59,746 bases of DNA. It comes from Terriglobia bacterium (GTDB lineage: Bacteria > Acidobacteriota > Terriglobia > Terriglobales > Acidobacteriaceae). The DNA lies in contig JAIQFO010000031.1 of assembly GCA_020073215.1 (NCBI GenBank), positions 1 to 59,746 of the forward strand. Direction: 5' to 3'. The notes under the pieces were generated by a model, which saw only the letters and a list, made by a program, of their open reading frames with translations, ran no database searches and was not told the origin of the DNA. Positions within the stretch are counted from its first letter, which is position 1. Each line of letters opens with the position of its first letter. Of this stretch, positions 8,089-17,783 are shown piece by piece. The translations under genes were made by a program, and so were the position numbers.

Positions 8089-9165
8089 ATGAACTTGGAT
8101 AGTCTTGTAGAACCTCTCTCCTCGCATCCACCACTGGGTGGAAACTTGCCGGAGGAGCGGGCGCACGCCACGCCGGCCGAATCTGGTGACGCCGGATTGC
8201 TCGACGCGTACTCGCGGGCGGTGACTGCAGCGGTCGAAAGAGTCAGTCCGTCAGTGGTTAACGTCGAGGTGCATCAAACGCAGCGGCCAACTGGCGGGCG
8301 AACGCGTTCCGGCGAACCTCGTTCCGGCGAACCACGCGAGCGCCGCGGAGGCGGCTCGGGCTTCGTCTTCACGCCCGATGGACTGATTCTCACCAATAGC
8401 CACGTCGTGCACGACGCGACCCGGATCGAGGTGACACTGGCCGACGGCCGGCATGCTCCCGCTCACACCATTGGCGACGACCCGGCCACCGATCTTGCCG
8501 TCATTCGCATCGATGCTTCCGCATTGCAAGCCGTCCCGCTCGGAGATTCGCAGCAACTGCGGCCGGGGCAGATGGCGATTGCCATCGGGAATCCATACGG
8601 ATTTCAATTCACGGTGACAGCCGGCGTGATCAGCGCGCTGGGGCGCTCACTGCGCTCGTATTCGGGACGATTGATCGAGGATGTGATTCAAACCGACGCC
8701 GCCTTGAACCCGGGAAATTCCGGCGGGCCGCTGGTCGATTCGCGCGGCCAGGTGATCGGAGTCAACACCGCGACGATTCTGCCGGCGCAAGGAATCTGTT
8801 TTGCCATCGGAATCAATACCGCTAAATTCGTAGCCAGCCGCTTGCTGCGCGATGGGCGCATCCGGCGCAGCTACATAGGCGTCTCAGCGCAAACCGTTCC
8901 CATTCATCGCCGGGTGGTGCGCTTCTATGGTTTAGGGTGGGAAACCGGCGTTGTGGTGGTCGACATTGAAGACCGCAGCCCGGCGCGGACCGCCGGATTG
9001 CGCGAGGGCGACGTGATAGTGGCACTCGATGAAACGCCGGTGGCCGGAGTCGACGATCTGCATCGTTTGTTGACCGACGCTCAGGTCGGGGCGCGCTGTG
9101 CTTTGACGGTGATTCGCCATACCGAGAAGTTGGTCCTGCCGATATTTCCCGAAGAGGCACGCTAG
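8089..9165 (+). CDS. HtrA/DegP-like trypsin-fold serine protease with PDZ domain
   Basis: A 358-residue protease. From the ATG at 8089 the catalytic triad is His105 (TNSHVV), Asp135 (TDLAVI) and Ser211 (NPGNSGGP); a PDZ domain occupies about residues 255-350 (TGVVVVDIEDRSPARTAGLREGD). Such enzymes degrade or refold damaged envelope proteins. No signal peptide or N-terminal transmembrane segment is visible, either from this start or from an alternative start at 8032, which is unusual for HtrA and suggests a cytoplasmic location or an unrecognised export route. A basic, Arg/Gly-rich stretch with a repeated RSGEP (residues about 68-87) precedes the protease domain. Confidence 0.88.
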   Translation: MNLDSLVEPLSSHPPLGGNLPEERAHATPAESGDAGLLDAYSRAVTAAVERVSPSVVNVEVHQTQRPTGGRTRSGEPRSGEPRERRGGGSGFVFTPDGLILTNSHVVHDATRIEVTLADGRHAPAHTIGDDPATDLAVIRIDASALQAVPLGDSQQLRPGQMAIAIGNPYGFQFTVTAGVISALGRSLRSYSGRLIEDVIQTDAALNPGNSGGPLVDSRGQVIGVNTATILPAQGICFAIGINTAKFVASRLLRDGRIRRSYIGVSAQTVPIHRRVVRFYGLGWETGVVVVDIEDRSPARTAGLREGDVIVALDETPVAGVDDLHRLLTDAQVGARCALTVIRHTEKLVLPIFPEEAR

Positions 9166-9248
9166 GAACAAAATTGCCGCCGCCGGTCCCTCCCACCGCA
9201 TTGCACACACTGGATTTCGTGTGTTAGTTTCGACTCGGAGAGTTCCGC

Positions 9249-10085
9249 TTGCGACACACGGTTCCGGCTGGGATGGAGCGCAATAAGAAGGAAACGGACG
9301 TTTACCTGCGGCTCGATCGGGCGCGTCTTCCCCAGCATATCGCCATAATCATGGACGGAAACGGGCGTTGGGCCCGGCGCCGGCACATGCCTCGCGTCGC
9401 CGGACATCGCGCCGGGGTCACCGCCGTGCGTTCGACGGTCGAAACCGCGGCCCGCATCGGCATTCCGGCGTTGACGCTCTACGCGTTTTCCGAGGAAAAC
9501 TGGAAGAAACGTCCGAAGACGGAAGTCGATTTCCTGATGCGCCTGCTGTGCCGCTATCTCCGAGCGGAAATCAAGACGCTCAACGAAAACAACATCCGGC
9601 TGAAATACATCGGGCGTCAGCATGAGTTACCGGAATCGGTGCAGCGCGAAATGGAAGAAGCGAGCAGCGCCACCGCGGAAAATACCGGAATGCTGCTGAC
9701 GCTGGCGCTGAACTACAGCGCGCGCAGCGAGATTGTCGACGCGTTTCGCTCGCTGGCCGAGGCCGCCGCGCGCAATGGGGGCCTCGATCACATGGTGGTC
9801 GATGAGCAGTTAATCAGCGACCATCTCTACACGCGCGGCCTGCCCGATCCCGACTTAGTAATTCGCACCAGCGGCGAGATGCGGCTGAGTAACTTCCTGC
9901 TCTGGCAGCTGGCTTATGCGGAAATCTATGTGACGCCGACGTTGTGGCCCGATTTTCGCGGCCTGCAACTGCTCGAGGGCATTGAGGAATATCAGAAACG
10001 CGACCGCCGCTATGGCGGACTGGGGCCGGACGGCCATGCTCCGCAGCCAACGTTCCAGCGGGCGCACGCCGAGGCGAAGGGTTGA
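9249..10085 (+). CDS. uppS: Isoprenyl transferase (undecaprenyl diphosphate synthase)
   Basis: A 278-residue cis-prenyltransferase with the signature HIAIIMDGNGRWA (catalytic Asp36) and the C-terminal RTSGE/RLSNFLLWQ block. It condenses farnesyl diphosphate with isopentenyl diphosphates to make the C55 carrier lipid for peptidoglycan. The TTG at 9249 has GGAG eight bases upstream; an ATG at 9273 has no comparable site, so TTG is preferred. It opens the uppS-cdsA-dxr-rseP-ispG set, which runs on one strand. Confidence 0.93.
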   Translation: MRHTVPAGMERNKKETDVYLRLDRARLPQHIAIIMDGNGRWARRRHMPRVAGHRAGVTAVRSTVETAARIGIPALTLYAFSEENWKKRPKTEVDFLMRLLCRYLRAEIKTLNENNIRLKYIGRQHELPESVQREMEEASSATAENTGMLLTLALNYSARSEIVDAFRSLAEAAARNGGLDHMVVDEQLISDHLYTRGLPDPDLVIRTSGEMRLSNFLLWQLAYAEIYVTPTLWPDFRGLQLLEGIEEYQKRDRRYGGLGPDGHAPQPTFQRAHAEAKG

Positions 10086-10114
10086 TTAGCCCGGGTAGCT
10101 ACTGGTTCGTGTGG

Positions 10115-10135
10115 GGACGGGCGCCTCGCCCGTCC
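10115..10135. repeat. GC-rich hairpin (REP-like) between uppS and cdsA
   Basis: GGACGGGCG and CGCCCGTCC form a perfect 9-bp stem around a CCT loop, preceded by GTGTG. It resembles other intergenic hairpins in this window (for example 16309-16328). Confidence 0.55.
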
Positions 10136-10206
10136 AGGCCGAGCGCAGTTCGGCAGCTGCGTGCGCTCCCAGCACCCTTGATTCCCTATAGACGTAGCGT
10201 AAATCG

Positions 10207-11103
10207 ATGATCAAGCGCATCGCAACCGCGGTCGTTTTAATTCCCCTCGTTTTGCTGCTGGTGCTGAAGGCGCCGCTTTATGTGCTGGCCCTGGTGGCCG
10301 GAGCGATTGCGGTGCTGGCCATCGCCGAATTCCTGAAGCTGGTCACCCATTACGGAGTTCAGCCGCTGGGGACAGCGACCTACACCTTCGTCGCGCTCTT
10401 CTTTGTGTTTGTGATTGTCGCGTCCACCCACCGCACGCCTCTGGTTGAGACTACGGCCGTCCTCTACGGGCTGGCGCTGGCGACTGCGCTCGCGCCGTTT
10501 GTGTTCCTGACCATAGCCATGCGGCACGCCGACTTGGCGAGCGGCTATCCAGCGGCGGCGGCTTCGACGTTTGCCTTCGTGTATATTGCAGTCCCGATGG
10601 CGCTGCTGGTCGCGATCCGCGAGTTCGCGTCGGGTGCGATTTGGACTATTTTCACGCTGCTCGCCGTGTGGGCGGGAGACATCTTTGCTTACTTCGTCGG
10701 CAAATCGCTGGGCCGGCACCGCATGTCGCCCGAGATCAGCCCGAAGAAGACCTGGGAAGGCGCGGTGGCGTCGATTCTGGCCAGCGTGATCGTCGGTACG
10801 CTGTGGATGCAGCACGCGCCCGGAATTAGCGCCGTACTGCTGCGGGCCGGGCTGATCGAACGTCGCGATGGTATGTGGGGTTTGGAGCAGCCGCACCTGT
10901 GGCCCATCATTCTGCTGTCAGCGGTAGTCAACCTCGCAGCGCAGCTGGGCGATCTGGTCGAGTCGCTCATCAAACGCGGCGCCGGAGTGAAAGATTCGGG
11001 TACGATTCTCCCCGGCCACGGAGGCATGCTCGACCGCATCGACGCCATGCTGTTCGCAGTGCCGGTGGTGTGGGCGTACGGGGCTTGGCGGCTGATGCAG
11101 TAG
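10207..11103 (+). CDS. cdsA: Phosphatidate cytidylyltransferase
   Basis: A 298-residue polytopic membrane enzyme that makes CDP-diacylglycerol from phosphatidic acid and CTP, the precursor of all bacterial phospholipids. The family signature is complete near the C-terminus: SLIKR, then GVKDSG, then LPGHGGMLDRIDA. About eight hydrophobic helices precede it. It follows uppS after 121 bases that contain a REP-like hairpin. Confidence 0.94.
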   Translation: MIKRIATAVVLIPLVLLLVLKAPLYVLALVAGAIAVLAIAEFLKLVTHYGVQPLGTATYTFVALFFVFVIVASTHRTPLVETTAVLYGLALATALAPFVFLTIAMRHADLASGYPAAAASTFAFVYIAVPMALLVAIREFASGAIWTIFTLLAVWAGDIFAYFVGKSLGRHRMSPEISPKKTWEGAVASILASVIVGTLWMQHAPGISAVLLRAGLIERRDGMWGLEQPHLWPIILLSAVVNLAAQLGDLVESLIKRGAGVKDSGTILPGHGGMLDRIDAMLFAVPVVWAYGAWRLMQ

Positions 11104-11274
11104 GAAGCCTTCCTCTGCATCGTGGGTAGACTTGCGAGTAAGCGTTAGGCAAGGTCACGCAATTCTTAACTCTCGCTCGTTTTGTATAGCCGGACGATTC
11201 CTTTGATTTTGGTGTTCGCGCACCCGACTACGCCGCAGTGTTGTATCCGTTCCCATCGCTTGGCGGGGTCCCAC

Positions 11275-11304
11275 TTGACACCAGAACGTCGGTTGGCCTA
11301 CAGT
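11275..11304 (+). promoter_or_regulatory. Sigma-70-type promoter for the peroxiredoxin gene
   Basis: TTGACA (11275-11280) and TACAGT (11299-11304) are separated by 18 bases and lie 50 bases before the ATG at 11354, which has a strong AGGGGGGAAGG ribosome-binding site. An independent promoter inside the lipid/isoprenoid cluster fits an inserted transcription unit. Confidence 0.6.
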
Positions 11305-11353
11305 CCTGCTCACACCGCACTGAACCCGCCTCAACCGCCAGGGGGGAAGGCAC

Positions 11354-12013
11354 ATGCCACTACGCATCAACGACGAAGCGCCGAATTTTACCGCTCAAAC
11401 CACGCAGGGCGAGATTGACTTTCACAAATGGATCGGCGATGGGTGGGCAATCCTGTTCTCACATCCGAAGGACTTTACTCCAGTTTGCACAACCGAACTA
11501 GGGTATATGGCGAAACTCGAACCTGAGTTCGCCGCCCGCAACTGTAAGATCGTCGGCCTGAGCGTCGATCCCGTGAGCAGTCATGGCAAGTGGGCTGCCG
11601 ACATCGAAGAAACTCAGGGCTACAGGGTTACCTATCCCATGATCGGCGATCCTTCTCTTCACGTCGCCAAACTTTACAACATGCTGCCGGCCGAAGCCGG
11701 CGATACTTGTGAAGGCCGCACGGCCGCCACCAATGCCACCGTGCGTACCGTCTTCATCATCGGTCCCGATAAGAAGATCAAGCTGATGCTCGCCTATCCG
11801 ATGACCACCGGGCGCAACTTCGATGAGATTCTTCGCGTTCTCGATTCGATGCAGCTCACCGCCAAACACCAGGTGGCGACGCCGGTGAATTGGAAGAAGG
11901 GCGAGGACGTCATCATCGGTTCCGCTGTGTCAGACGAAGAAGCGAGAAAGAAATATCCTGGCGGCTGGAAGACGCTGAAACCCTACCTGCGCATGGTCGC
12001 CCAGCCCAAGTAA
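11354..12013 (+). CDS. Peroxiredoxin, 1-Cys/Prx6-like
   Basis: A 219-residue thiol peroxidase with the catalytic PxxxTxxC motif, peroxidatic Cys45 in DFTPVCTTE, and the long C-terminal arm typical of the Prx6 group (PVNWKKGEDVIIG onward). It reduces H2O2 and alkyl hydroperoxides in the cytoplasm. Two further cysteines (in RNCKIVG and DTCEGR) could act in regeneration, as in archaeal Prx6-like enzymes. It has its own promoter and is followed after 67 bases by a sulfur-metabolism enzyme, so the pair may serve oxidative and persulfide stress. Confidence 0.92.
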   Translation: MPLRINDEAPNFTAQTTQGEIDFHKWIGDGWAILFSHPKDFTPVCTTELGYMAKLEPEFAARNCKIVGLSVDPVSSHGKWAADIEETQGYRVTYPMIGDPSLHVAKLYNMLPAEAGDTCEGRTAATNATVRTVFIIGPDKKIKLMLAYPMTTGRNFDEILRVLDSMQLTAKHQVATPVNWKKGEDVIIGSAVSDEEARKKYPGGWKTLKPYLRMVAQPK

Positions 12014-12080
12014 CTGCTAATCGACAGTACCGCCGAGGAGTTCCGAAAAGAGGCTCATTGGGCGGACAGGGAACGTATTT

Positions 12081-13481
12081 ATGATTCTGAAACAGTACTA
12101 CCTGGGCTGCCTGGCCCACGCCTCCTATCTTCTCGGAGACGAGGCTAGCTCGACCGCCATCATCGTCGACCCCCAACGCGATATCGAGCAGTACCTGGCC
12201 GACGCCGAGAAATTTGGCCTTCAGATCCGCCACGTGTTCCTCACCCACTTCCACGCCGACTTCGTCGCCGGCCATCTGGAACTGCGCGACCGTTGCGGCG
12301 CGACCATCCATCTCGGCTCTCGCGCCCAGGCGGAATACGCCTTCGTGGCAATGAAGGACGGCGATACACTCGACTTCCCGGAACTGCGCCTCGAAGTCCT
12401 CGAAACCCCCGGCCACACTATCGAGTCCATCTCGATTCTGGCCTTCGATCTCAAGAAAGACTCCGCCAAACCCTACGCCGTCCTGACCGGCGACACTCTG
12501 TTCATCGGTGACGTCGGCCGCCCCGACCTGCGAGCTTCGATCGGGTGGACAGCCCACGACCTCGGCTCCCGTCTCTACGACTCGCTGCACAACCAGCTCT
12601 TGCCCCTTCCCGATGAGATGCTCGTCTATCCGGCCCATGGCGCCGGCTCCCTCTGTGGGAAGCAGCTTTCCTCCGATACGGTCTCTTCGCTTGGCGATCA
12701 ACGGCGTTTGAATTATGCCCTGCAGCCCATGTCGAAGGAGGAGTTCATTCGTCTCGTCACGGCCGACCAGCCCGACGCTCCGGCCTATTTCACGTACGAT
12801 GCCATCCTCAATACTCGCGAGCGCGCCACGCTCGACAAGAGTCTCGAACAAGCTCTCCATCCCATCGATCTTGACGAGGTCCTTCGCATGGGAGACGCGG
12901 GCGTTCAGATCCTCGACGTCCGTGAAGCCTCCGAGTATGCCAAGGGTCACCTCGCCGGCAGCATCAACATCGGACTAGCTGGGCAATACGCCACCTGGGC
13001 GGGCACGGTGCTCGATCGCGCCAAGCCCATCGTGATCATTGCCGAGCCGGGACGCGAACAGGAAGCCGCCTTGCGGCTGGGCCGTATCGGTTTCGATCAC
13101 GTCAAGGGATACCTGCACGGCGGCATGGAAGCGCTTGCCGCACGACCGGACTTAGTCTGGCCGACCAAGCGCATAACCGCCCCGATGGTGGCCGAGGAAC
13201 TGGCCGGCGCGGATCCGCCGCTGCTGGTGGATGTCAGAAATCCGCGCGAGTGGGCGACCAGGCATATTGAGGGCAGCGTGAACATTCCGCTCAACCATTT
13301 GCAGGAACGCATCGCCGAAATCCCCCGCGATGGCCGCATCGCGCTCCATTGCGCGGGCGGCTACCGCTCTTCGATCGCCGCCAGCATCCTGCATCAACAT
13401 GGGATCACGCATTTGATCGAGATGGCCGGAGGCCTCGCCGCCTGGGATGCCGCACAACTGCCGGTAGTTTCGCAAGCGTAA
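12081..13481 (+). CDS. Persulfide-dioxygenase-like metallo-beta-lactamase fused to two rhodanese domains
   Basis: A 466-residue fusion. Residues about 1-240 form a metallo-beta-lactamase fold with THFHAD, the ETPGHT motif and LTGDTLFIGDVGRPD, as in glutathione persulfide dioxygenases and related hydrolases. Two rhodanese domains follow. The first (about 262-355) has IIAEPGRE where the catalytic cysteine loop should be, so it lacks the cysteine and is probably inactive. The second (about 365-462) keeps the LHCAGGYRSS loop and should be sulfurtransferase-competent. The likely role is oxidation and transfer of sulfane sulfur. SD-like AGGGA precedes the ATG. Confidence 0.85.
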   Translation: MILKQYYLGCLAHASYLLGDEASSTAIIVDPQRDIEQYLADAEKFGLQIRHVFLTHFHADFVAGHLELRDRCGATIHLGSRAQAEYAFVAMKDGDTLDFPELRLEVLETPGHTIESISILAFDLKKDSAKPYAVLTGDTLFIGDVGRPDLRASIGWTAHDLGSRLYDSLHNQLLPLPDEMLVYPAHGAGSLCGKQLSSDTVSSLGDQRRLNYALQPMSKEEFIRLVTADQPDAPAYFTYDAILNTRERATLDKSLEQALHPIDLDEVLRMGDAGVQILDVREASEYAKGHLAGSINIGLAGQYATWAGTVLDRAKPIVIIAEPGREQEAALRLGRIGFDHVKGYLHGGMEALAARPDLVWPTKRITAPMVAEELAGADPPLLVDVRNPREWATRHIEGSVNIPLNHLQERIAEIPRDGRIALHCAGGYRSSIAASILHQHGITHLIEMAGGLAAWDAAQLPVVSQA

Positions 13482-13727
13482 CCACGGGCGGAGAGGACGG
13501 ACCGCGTCTCAGCTTTCCGCAGAATGACTTTCGCGTCGCTCCCCAAACAAAGTGGCTAAGCTCGGGACGGAGCGAAATAGATTCTCTGGACTAGTCCTGG
13601 ATCGTCGGCCAACCGGAAGCTACCGTTTTGCTACTTGTCGCGAGGTCGGATTGGGGGACCCGCTATAGGATCCTGTGGTTGCGGTTCGAACTGCGCTCCA
13701 TCCCGTACAATAGAAGAGTCCTCGCGC

Positions 13728-14921
13728 ATGAAACGCATCGCTATCCTGGGTTCGACCGGCTCGATCGGCCGCAGCACTTTGAGTGTGGTCGAGAGCTATC
13801 CCGACCGCTTTCAAGTCTCGACGCTGGCGGCCGGCAACAACGCTGAACTTGCCTTTGAGCAAGCGGTTCGCTGGAAGCCGCATGTTTTCTCGATAGCCAA
13901 GGAGCAGGAAGCCGACTCGCTCCGCGCTAAACTTCGCAGCGCGGGCCTCTCCGAAATTGAAGTCGTCCACGGTGCCGCAGGCACAGTGCGCGTGGCGACC
14001 CATCCCGAGGTGGATTTCGTGGTTAGCGCAATTGTGGGCGTCTCCGGTCTGGAGGCGACCTACGAAGCGGTGCGCGCAGGGAAGACCGTCGGCTTGGCCA
14101 ACAAGGAATGCCTGGTGGTGGCAGGCGAGTTGATCACCGCCGAGGCCCGGAAGCAGGGCAAGCCGCTGCTGCCGATCGACAGCGAACATAATGCCGTCCA
14201 TCAGTGCCTGCGCGGCGGCCGGATGGACGAGGTGGCCCGCATCTGGCTCACCGCTTCGGGCGGGCCGTTTCTGAAGACGCCCAAGTCGGAATTTGCCTCA
14301 ATTACGGTGCAACAGGCGCTCAACCATCCCACCTGGAAGATGGGGAAAAGGATCACGATCGACTCTGCAACATTAATGAACAAGGGGTTCGAGGTGATCG
14401 AGGCCTGCCGGCTCTTTAACGTCCCCCCCGAACGCGTGCAAGTCGTTGTGCATCCGCAGTCTACGATCCATTCCCTGGTCGAATTCGTCGATGGCAGCAT
14501 ACTTGCTCAGATTTCCGTGACCGACATGCGTCTGCCCATTTTGTATGCGCTGACGTATCCGGAGCGCATCCCCTCGGAGTTGCGTTTCTCAATCGGTGAC
14601 TTAAGGCATCTGGATTTCTGCCCTCCGGATATGGCCAAATTCCCTTGTCTGGGTTTGGCGTACGAAGCGGCGGCCGCCGGAGGCGCAAAAACCATCGCCC
14701 TGAATGCCGCCGACGAGGTCGCGGTGGCTGCGTTTCTGAACGGGCAGATCGGGTTCGAAGACATTCCTCGGATCATCGGCGAAACAATGGCTGCAACGCC
14801 TGCTGGACATTTGGAATCTATAAAGAAGGTACTTGCACTGGATACCGAGGCCCGCCTTTTGGCAAAAGAAGTTGCGCAACGCCGCCGCAAGGGATCGCCC
14901 ATCGGGGCCATTTCGCAATAG
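13728..14921 (+). CDS. dxr: 1-deoxy-D-xylulose 5-phosphate reductoisomerase
   Basis: A 397-residue enzyme beginning at the ATG at 13728, with AGAAGAG about ten bases upstream. The NADPH-binding loop is at the N-terminus (ILGSTGSIGRSTL), and the active-site stretches LPIDSEHNA and TASGGPF are intact, as is TIDSATLMNKG. It converts DXP to MEP, the second step of the non-mevalonate isoprenoid pathway. A frame extension to 13635 lacks homology. It is followed 22 bases later by rseP, so they are probably co-transcribed. Confidence 0.95.
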   Translation: MKRIAILGSTGSIGRSTLSVVESYPDRFQVSTLAAGNNAELAFEQAVRWKPHVFSIAKEQEADSLRAKLRSAGLSEIEVVHGAAGTVRVATHPEVDFVVSAIVGVSGLEATYEAVRAGKTVGLANKECLVVAGELITAEARKQGKPLLPIDSEHNAVHQCLRGGRMDEVARIWLTASGGPFLKTPKSEFASITVQQALNHPTWKMGKRITIDSATLMNKGFEVIEACRLFNVPPERVQVVVHPQSTIHSLVEFVDGSILAQISVTDMRLPILYALTYPERIPSELRFSIGDLRHLDFCPPDMAKFPCLGLAYEAAAAGGAKTIALNAADEVAVAAFLNGQIGFEDIPRIIGETMAATPAGHLESIKKVLALDTEARLLAKEVAQRRRKGSPIGAISQ

Positions 14922-14943
14922 AAAATTTGGAGTAGTCTGAAGC

Positions 14944-16299
14944 ATGATGCCGCAACTTCTGTCTATCTTTCACACCATCTTCGTCATGGGAATCGTGCTC
15001 GGATTCATGATCCTGATTCATGAGTTCGGCCACTTCGCCGTCGCCAAGTATTTCGGCGTCCGGGTGGAAGTGTTTTCCATCGGCTTTGGCAAGCGCCTGC
15101 TGGGCTTCAAGAAAGGCGATACCGACTATCGCATCAGCGCCATTCCGCTGGGTGGGTACGTGAAGATGTCGGGCGAGAACCCGATGGATGACCGCACCGG
15201 CGATCCGGGGGAGTTTCTCTCGCATCCGCGCTGGCAGCGCTTCCTGGTAGCCCTGGCAGGTCCCGCGATGAACGTCATCCTGGCCGTCGCCCTGCTGACC
15301 GGTGTGTACATGGTGCATTACGAATACCCCTCCGTCCTCGATGAACCCGCCGTGGTGGGATGGGTGAATGCCAACACTCCCGCGGAGAAGGCAGGCATTC
15401 AGCGGGGCGACAAGATTGTCCGGGTCGAGGACATCGAAAATCCGAATTGGGAGCAAGTCGACGTCAAGGCTGCCCTCAACCCGAACCAGCCTTTGAAATT
15501 CGGCATTGAGCGCGACGGCAAGGTCCTGGAGAAGATCATGGTTCCGGAGCCGTTAGGGCCCAATCAATATGGAGATCTAGGTTGGGTGCCGAAAGAGCCC
15601 AGCGTCACTTTAACCGTGGTCGAGCGGGGGATGCCCGCCGACAAGGCAGGTCTCAAAGTCGGAGACCGGATCCTCACCACGAATGGGCAGGAAATTCCCG
15701 CCGTGGAAGCGCTCATCCAGATGTTGAGCCGCACCAAGGACCAGCCTCTCGAAATTGTGGTTCTCCGCAACGGCCAGAAACTGACCTTCACGGTGAAACC
15801 GACGCTCGCCGCCGGAGGGTCTTCCCAGGAACTGCGCTACCGCATCGGCGTCGCCAGCGTGCCCACCAAGGTTGTGAAGCTCGGGTTCGCGGACGCGCTC
15901 AACCGCTCTTTGTCGGACAACAAGAAGAGCTCGTTCCTCATCCTCGAGTTGCTGCAAAAGATGGCGCAGCACAAAGTCTCCATGCGCCAGGTGGATGGCC
16001 CGATCGGAATCGGCAGCGCGGTTGGCGCCGCCGCCCGCGAGGAGGGCTGGACTCCGCTGCTGTTAATCACCGCCGCCATCAGCTTGAACCTGGGCATCAT
16101 GAACCTGCTGCCCATTCCCATCCTGGATGGTGGCGTCATCCTGCTCCTGATCATCGAGAGCCTCATGCAGAAAGAGATCAGCCTGCCCATCAAGGAACGC
16201 ATCTATCAGGCGGCTTTCGTATTTCTGGTGCTCTTTGCGGTGATGGTTATCTACAACGACCTGGTCAAAACCCTGCCGGGGCTTACACGGATGCCGTAG
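14944..16299 (+). CDS. rseP: Site-2 metalloprotease RseP (M50) with two PDZ domains
   Basis: A 451-residue membrane protease. The zinc motif HEFGH lies in the first helix (about residues 25-29), the C-terminal NLLPIPILDGG supplies the third ligand, and two PDZ domains lie between. RseP cleaves anti-sigma factors and signal peptides within the inner membrane during envelope stress. It follows dxr at short range, the order seen in many bacteria. It differs in architecture from the M50 protein at 21667, which has no PDZ domain. Confidence 0.93.
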   Translation: MMPQLLSIFHTIFVMGIVLGFMILIHEFGHFAVAKYFGVRVEVFSIGFGKRLLGFKKGDTDYRISAIPLGGYVKMSGENPMDDRTGDPGEFLSHPRWQRFLVALAGPAMNVILAVALLTGVYMVHYEYPSVLDEPAVVGWVNANTPAEKAGIQRGDKIVRVEDIENPNWEQVDVKAALNPNQPLKFGIERDGKVLEKIMVPEPLGPNQYGDLGWVPKEPSVTLTVVERGMPADKAGLKVGDRILTTNGQEIPAVEALIQMLSRTKDQPLEIVVLRNGQKLTFTVKPTLAAGGSSQELRYRIGVASVPTKVVKLGFADALNRSLSDNKKSSFLILELLQKMAQHKVSMRQVDGPIGIGSAVGAAAREEGWTPLLLITAAISLNLGIMNLLPIPILDGGVILLLIIESLMQKEISLPIKERIYQAAFVFLVLFAVMVIYNDLVKTLPGLTRMP

Positions 16300-16308
16300 C
16301 CTGTGTGG

Positions 16309-16328
16309 CGCGGGCGCCCTCGCCCGCG
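16309..16328. repeat. GC-rich hairpin (REP-like) between rseP and ispG
   Basis: CGCGGGCG and CGCCCGCG form a perfect 8-bp stem around CCCT, preceded by TGTGTGG. It is the same type as the hairpin at 10115-10135. Confidence 0.55.
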
Positions 16329-16416
16329 TGCCGGCCCTGTCGCCTCTCATGGGGACATCGGCACCGCACCCTCATCTCGCTCTTTCTCGATGCCTAGTTT
16401 AAAATAGACCTCTAAC

Positions 16417-17655
16417 ATGGCTGAAATTCATCGTCGAAAAACCTTTACCGCGACCATCGGCGCAGTTCGCGTGGGCAGCAATGCACCGGTTATGGTGCAG
16501 TCCATGACCAACACCGATACCGCGGACATCCCCGGCACCGTCAAGCAGGTCGCCGCGCTGGCTCGTGCCGGCAGCGAAGTCGTCCGCGTCACCGTCAATA
16601 ATGATGACGCCGCCAAGGCCATTCCTCACATTGTCGAGGGGCTTGAAAAGCAGGGCTTGCGCGTGCCGATTATCGGCGACTTCCATTACAACGGACATCT
16701 TCTGCTGACCAAATATCCCGGCTGCGCCGAGGGTCTGGCCAAGTACCGCATTAATCCCGGCAATGCCAGCATCGGACGCAAGAACGACGATAACTTCCGC
16801 ACCATGATCGAGGTCGCCGTGAAGTACCAGAAACCGGTGCGCATCGGCGTGAATTGGGGTTCTCTCGACCAGTCGCTGCTGACAAAGATGATGGACGAGA
16901 ACTCGCGCCTGCCGGAGCCTAAAGAAGCGCGCGAAGTCACCATGGAAGCGATCGTGGTCAGCGCTCTCAGTTCGGCGAAGCTCGCCGGGCAGCACGGATT
17001 GCGCGCCGACCAGATCATCCTCAGCGCCAAAGTCAGTGGCGTGCAGGATCTGATCGACGTGTATCGCATGTTGGCCTCGCGCTGCGAGTATCCTCTGCAT
17101 CTGGGACTCACGGAAGCCGGCATGGGCGCGAAGGGCATTGTGGCCTCGAGTGCGGCGATGGCGGTGCTGCTGCAGGAAGGCATCGGCGACACCATCCGCG
17201 TTTCGCTCACGCCCGCTCCCGGCGGCGATCGCACCGAAGAAGTCCGCGTGGCACAACAGATCTTGCAGTCGCTCGGCATTCGCAGTTTCACCCCGCAGGT
17301 CACCGCCTGCCCCGGTTGCGGCCGCACCACCAGTACCTTCTTTCAGGAGATGGCCGAGCAGATCCAAACCTACCTGCGCGAGCAGATGCCCGTCTGGAAG
17401 GACCGCTATACGGGCGTGGAAGAAATGAAAGTCGCGGTGATGGGCTGCGTGGTCAACGGCCCCGGCGAATCCAAGCACGCCAGCCTGGGAATCTCGCTGC
17501 CGGGAACGTTCGAAGAACCGAAGGCACCCGTCTACGTGGATGGCCGCCTGTTCACTACCCTAAAAGGCGACAAGATCGTCACCGAGTTCGTCAAGATTCT
17601 TGACGACTACGTCGAGTCCCACTACGCGGTTAAGGAAAAAGAGGCGGTCGTCTAG
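16417..17655 (+). CDS. ispG: 4-hydroxy-3-methylbut-2-en-1-yl diphosphate synthase
   Basis: A 412-residue 4Fe-4S enzyme that converts MEcPP to HMBPP, the penultimate step of the MEP pathway. The TIM-barrel part begins with the [12 protein letters not shown] motif. The iron-sulfur cysteines are in [10 protein letters not shown] and [10 protein letters not shown] near the C-terminus. The length matches the two-domain bacterial type. It closes the cluster whose dxr acts three steps earlier; the REP-like hairpin separates it from rseP. Confidence 0.95.
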   Translation: MAEIHRRKTFTATIGAVRVGSNAPVMVQSMTNTDTADIPGTVKQVAALARAGSEVVRVTVNNDDAAKAIPHIVEGLEKQGLRVPIIGDFHYNGHLLLTKYPGCAEGLAKYRINPGNASIGRKNDDNFRTMIEVAVKYQKPVRIGVNWGSLDQSLLTKMMDENSRLPEPKEAREVTMEAIVVSALSSAKLAGQHGLRADQIILSAKVSGVQDLIDVYRMLASRCEYPLHLGLTEAGMGAKGIVASSAAMAVLLQEGIGDTIRVSLTPAPGGDRTEEVRVAQQILQSLGIRSFTPQVTACPGCGRTTSTFFQEMAEQIQTYLREQMPVWKDRYTGVEEMKVAVMGCVVNGPGESKHASLGISLPGTFEEPKAPVYVDGRLFTTLKGDKIVTEFVKILDDYVESHYAVKEKEAVV

Positions 17656-17688
17656 ACTCTGTTCCCGACCATAAATCGTTTTGGGCAG

Positions 17689-17708
17689 GGCACGGCTTCA
17701 GCCGTGCC
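17689..17708. terminator. Hairpin downstream of ispG
   Basis: GGCACGGCT and AGCCGTGCC form a perfect 9-bp stem with a two-base loop, 33 bases after the ispG stop and before the convergent STAS gene. It lacks a T-run, so it may be another REP-like element rather than a true intrinsic terminator. Confidence 0.4.
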
Positions 17709-17783
17709 GTTCAGGCCAATAAAACCGCGGGCTTAACCTCCTGCGGGCGGTCCTGCCTCGGAAGACCATTTATGAGACCGGCC

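Noticed and set aside
17689..17708. Possible riboswitch or small RNA after ispG
   Set aside because: Only a simple hairpin is visible, without a conserved aptamer-like structure, so I list it as a terminator or REP-like hairpin only.
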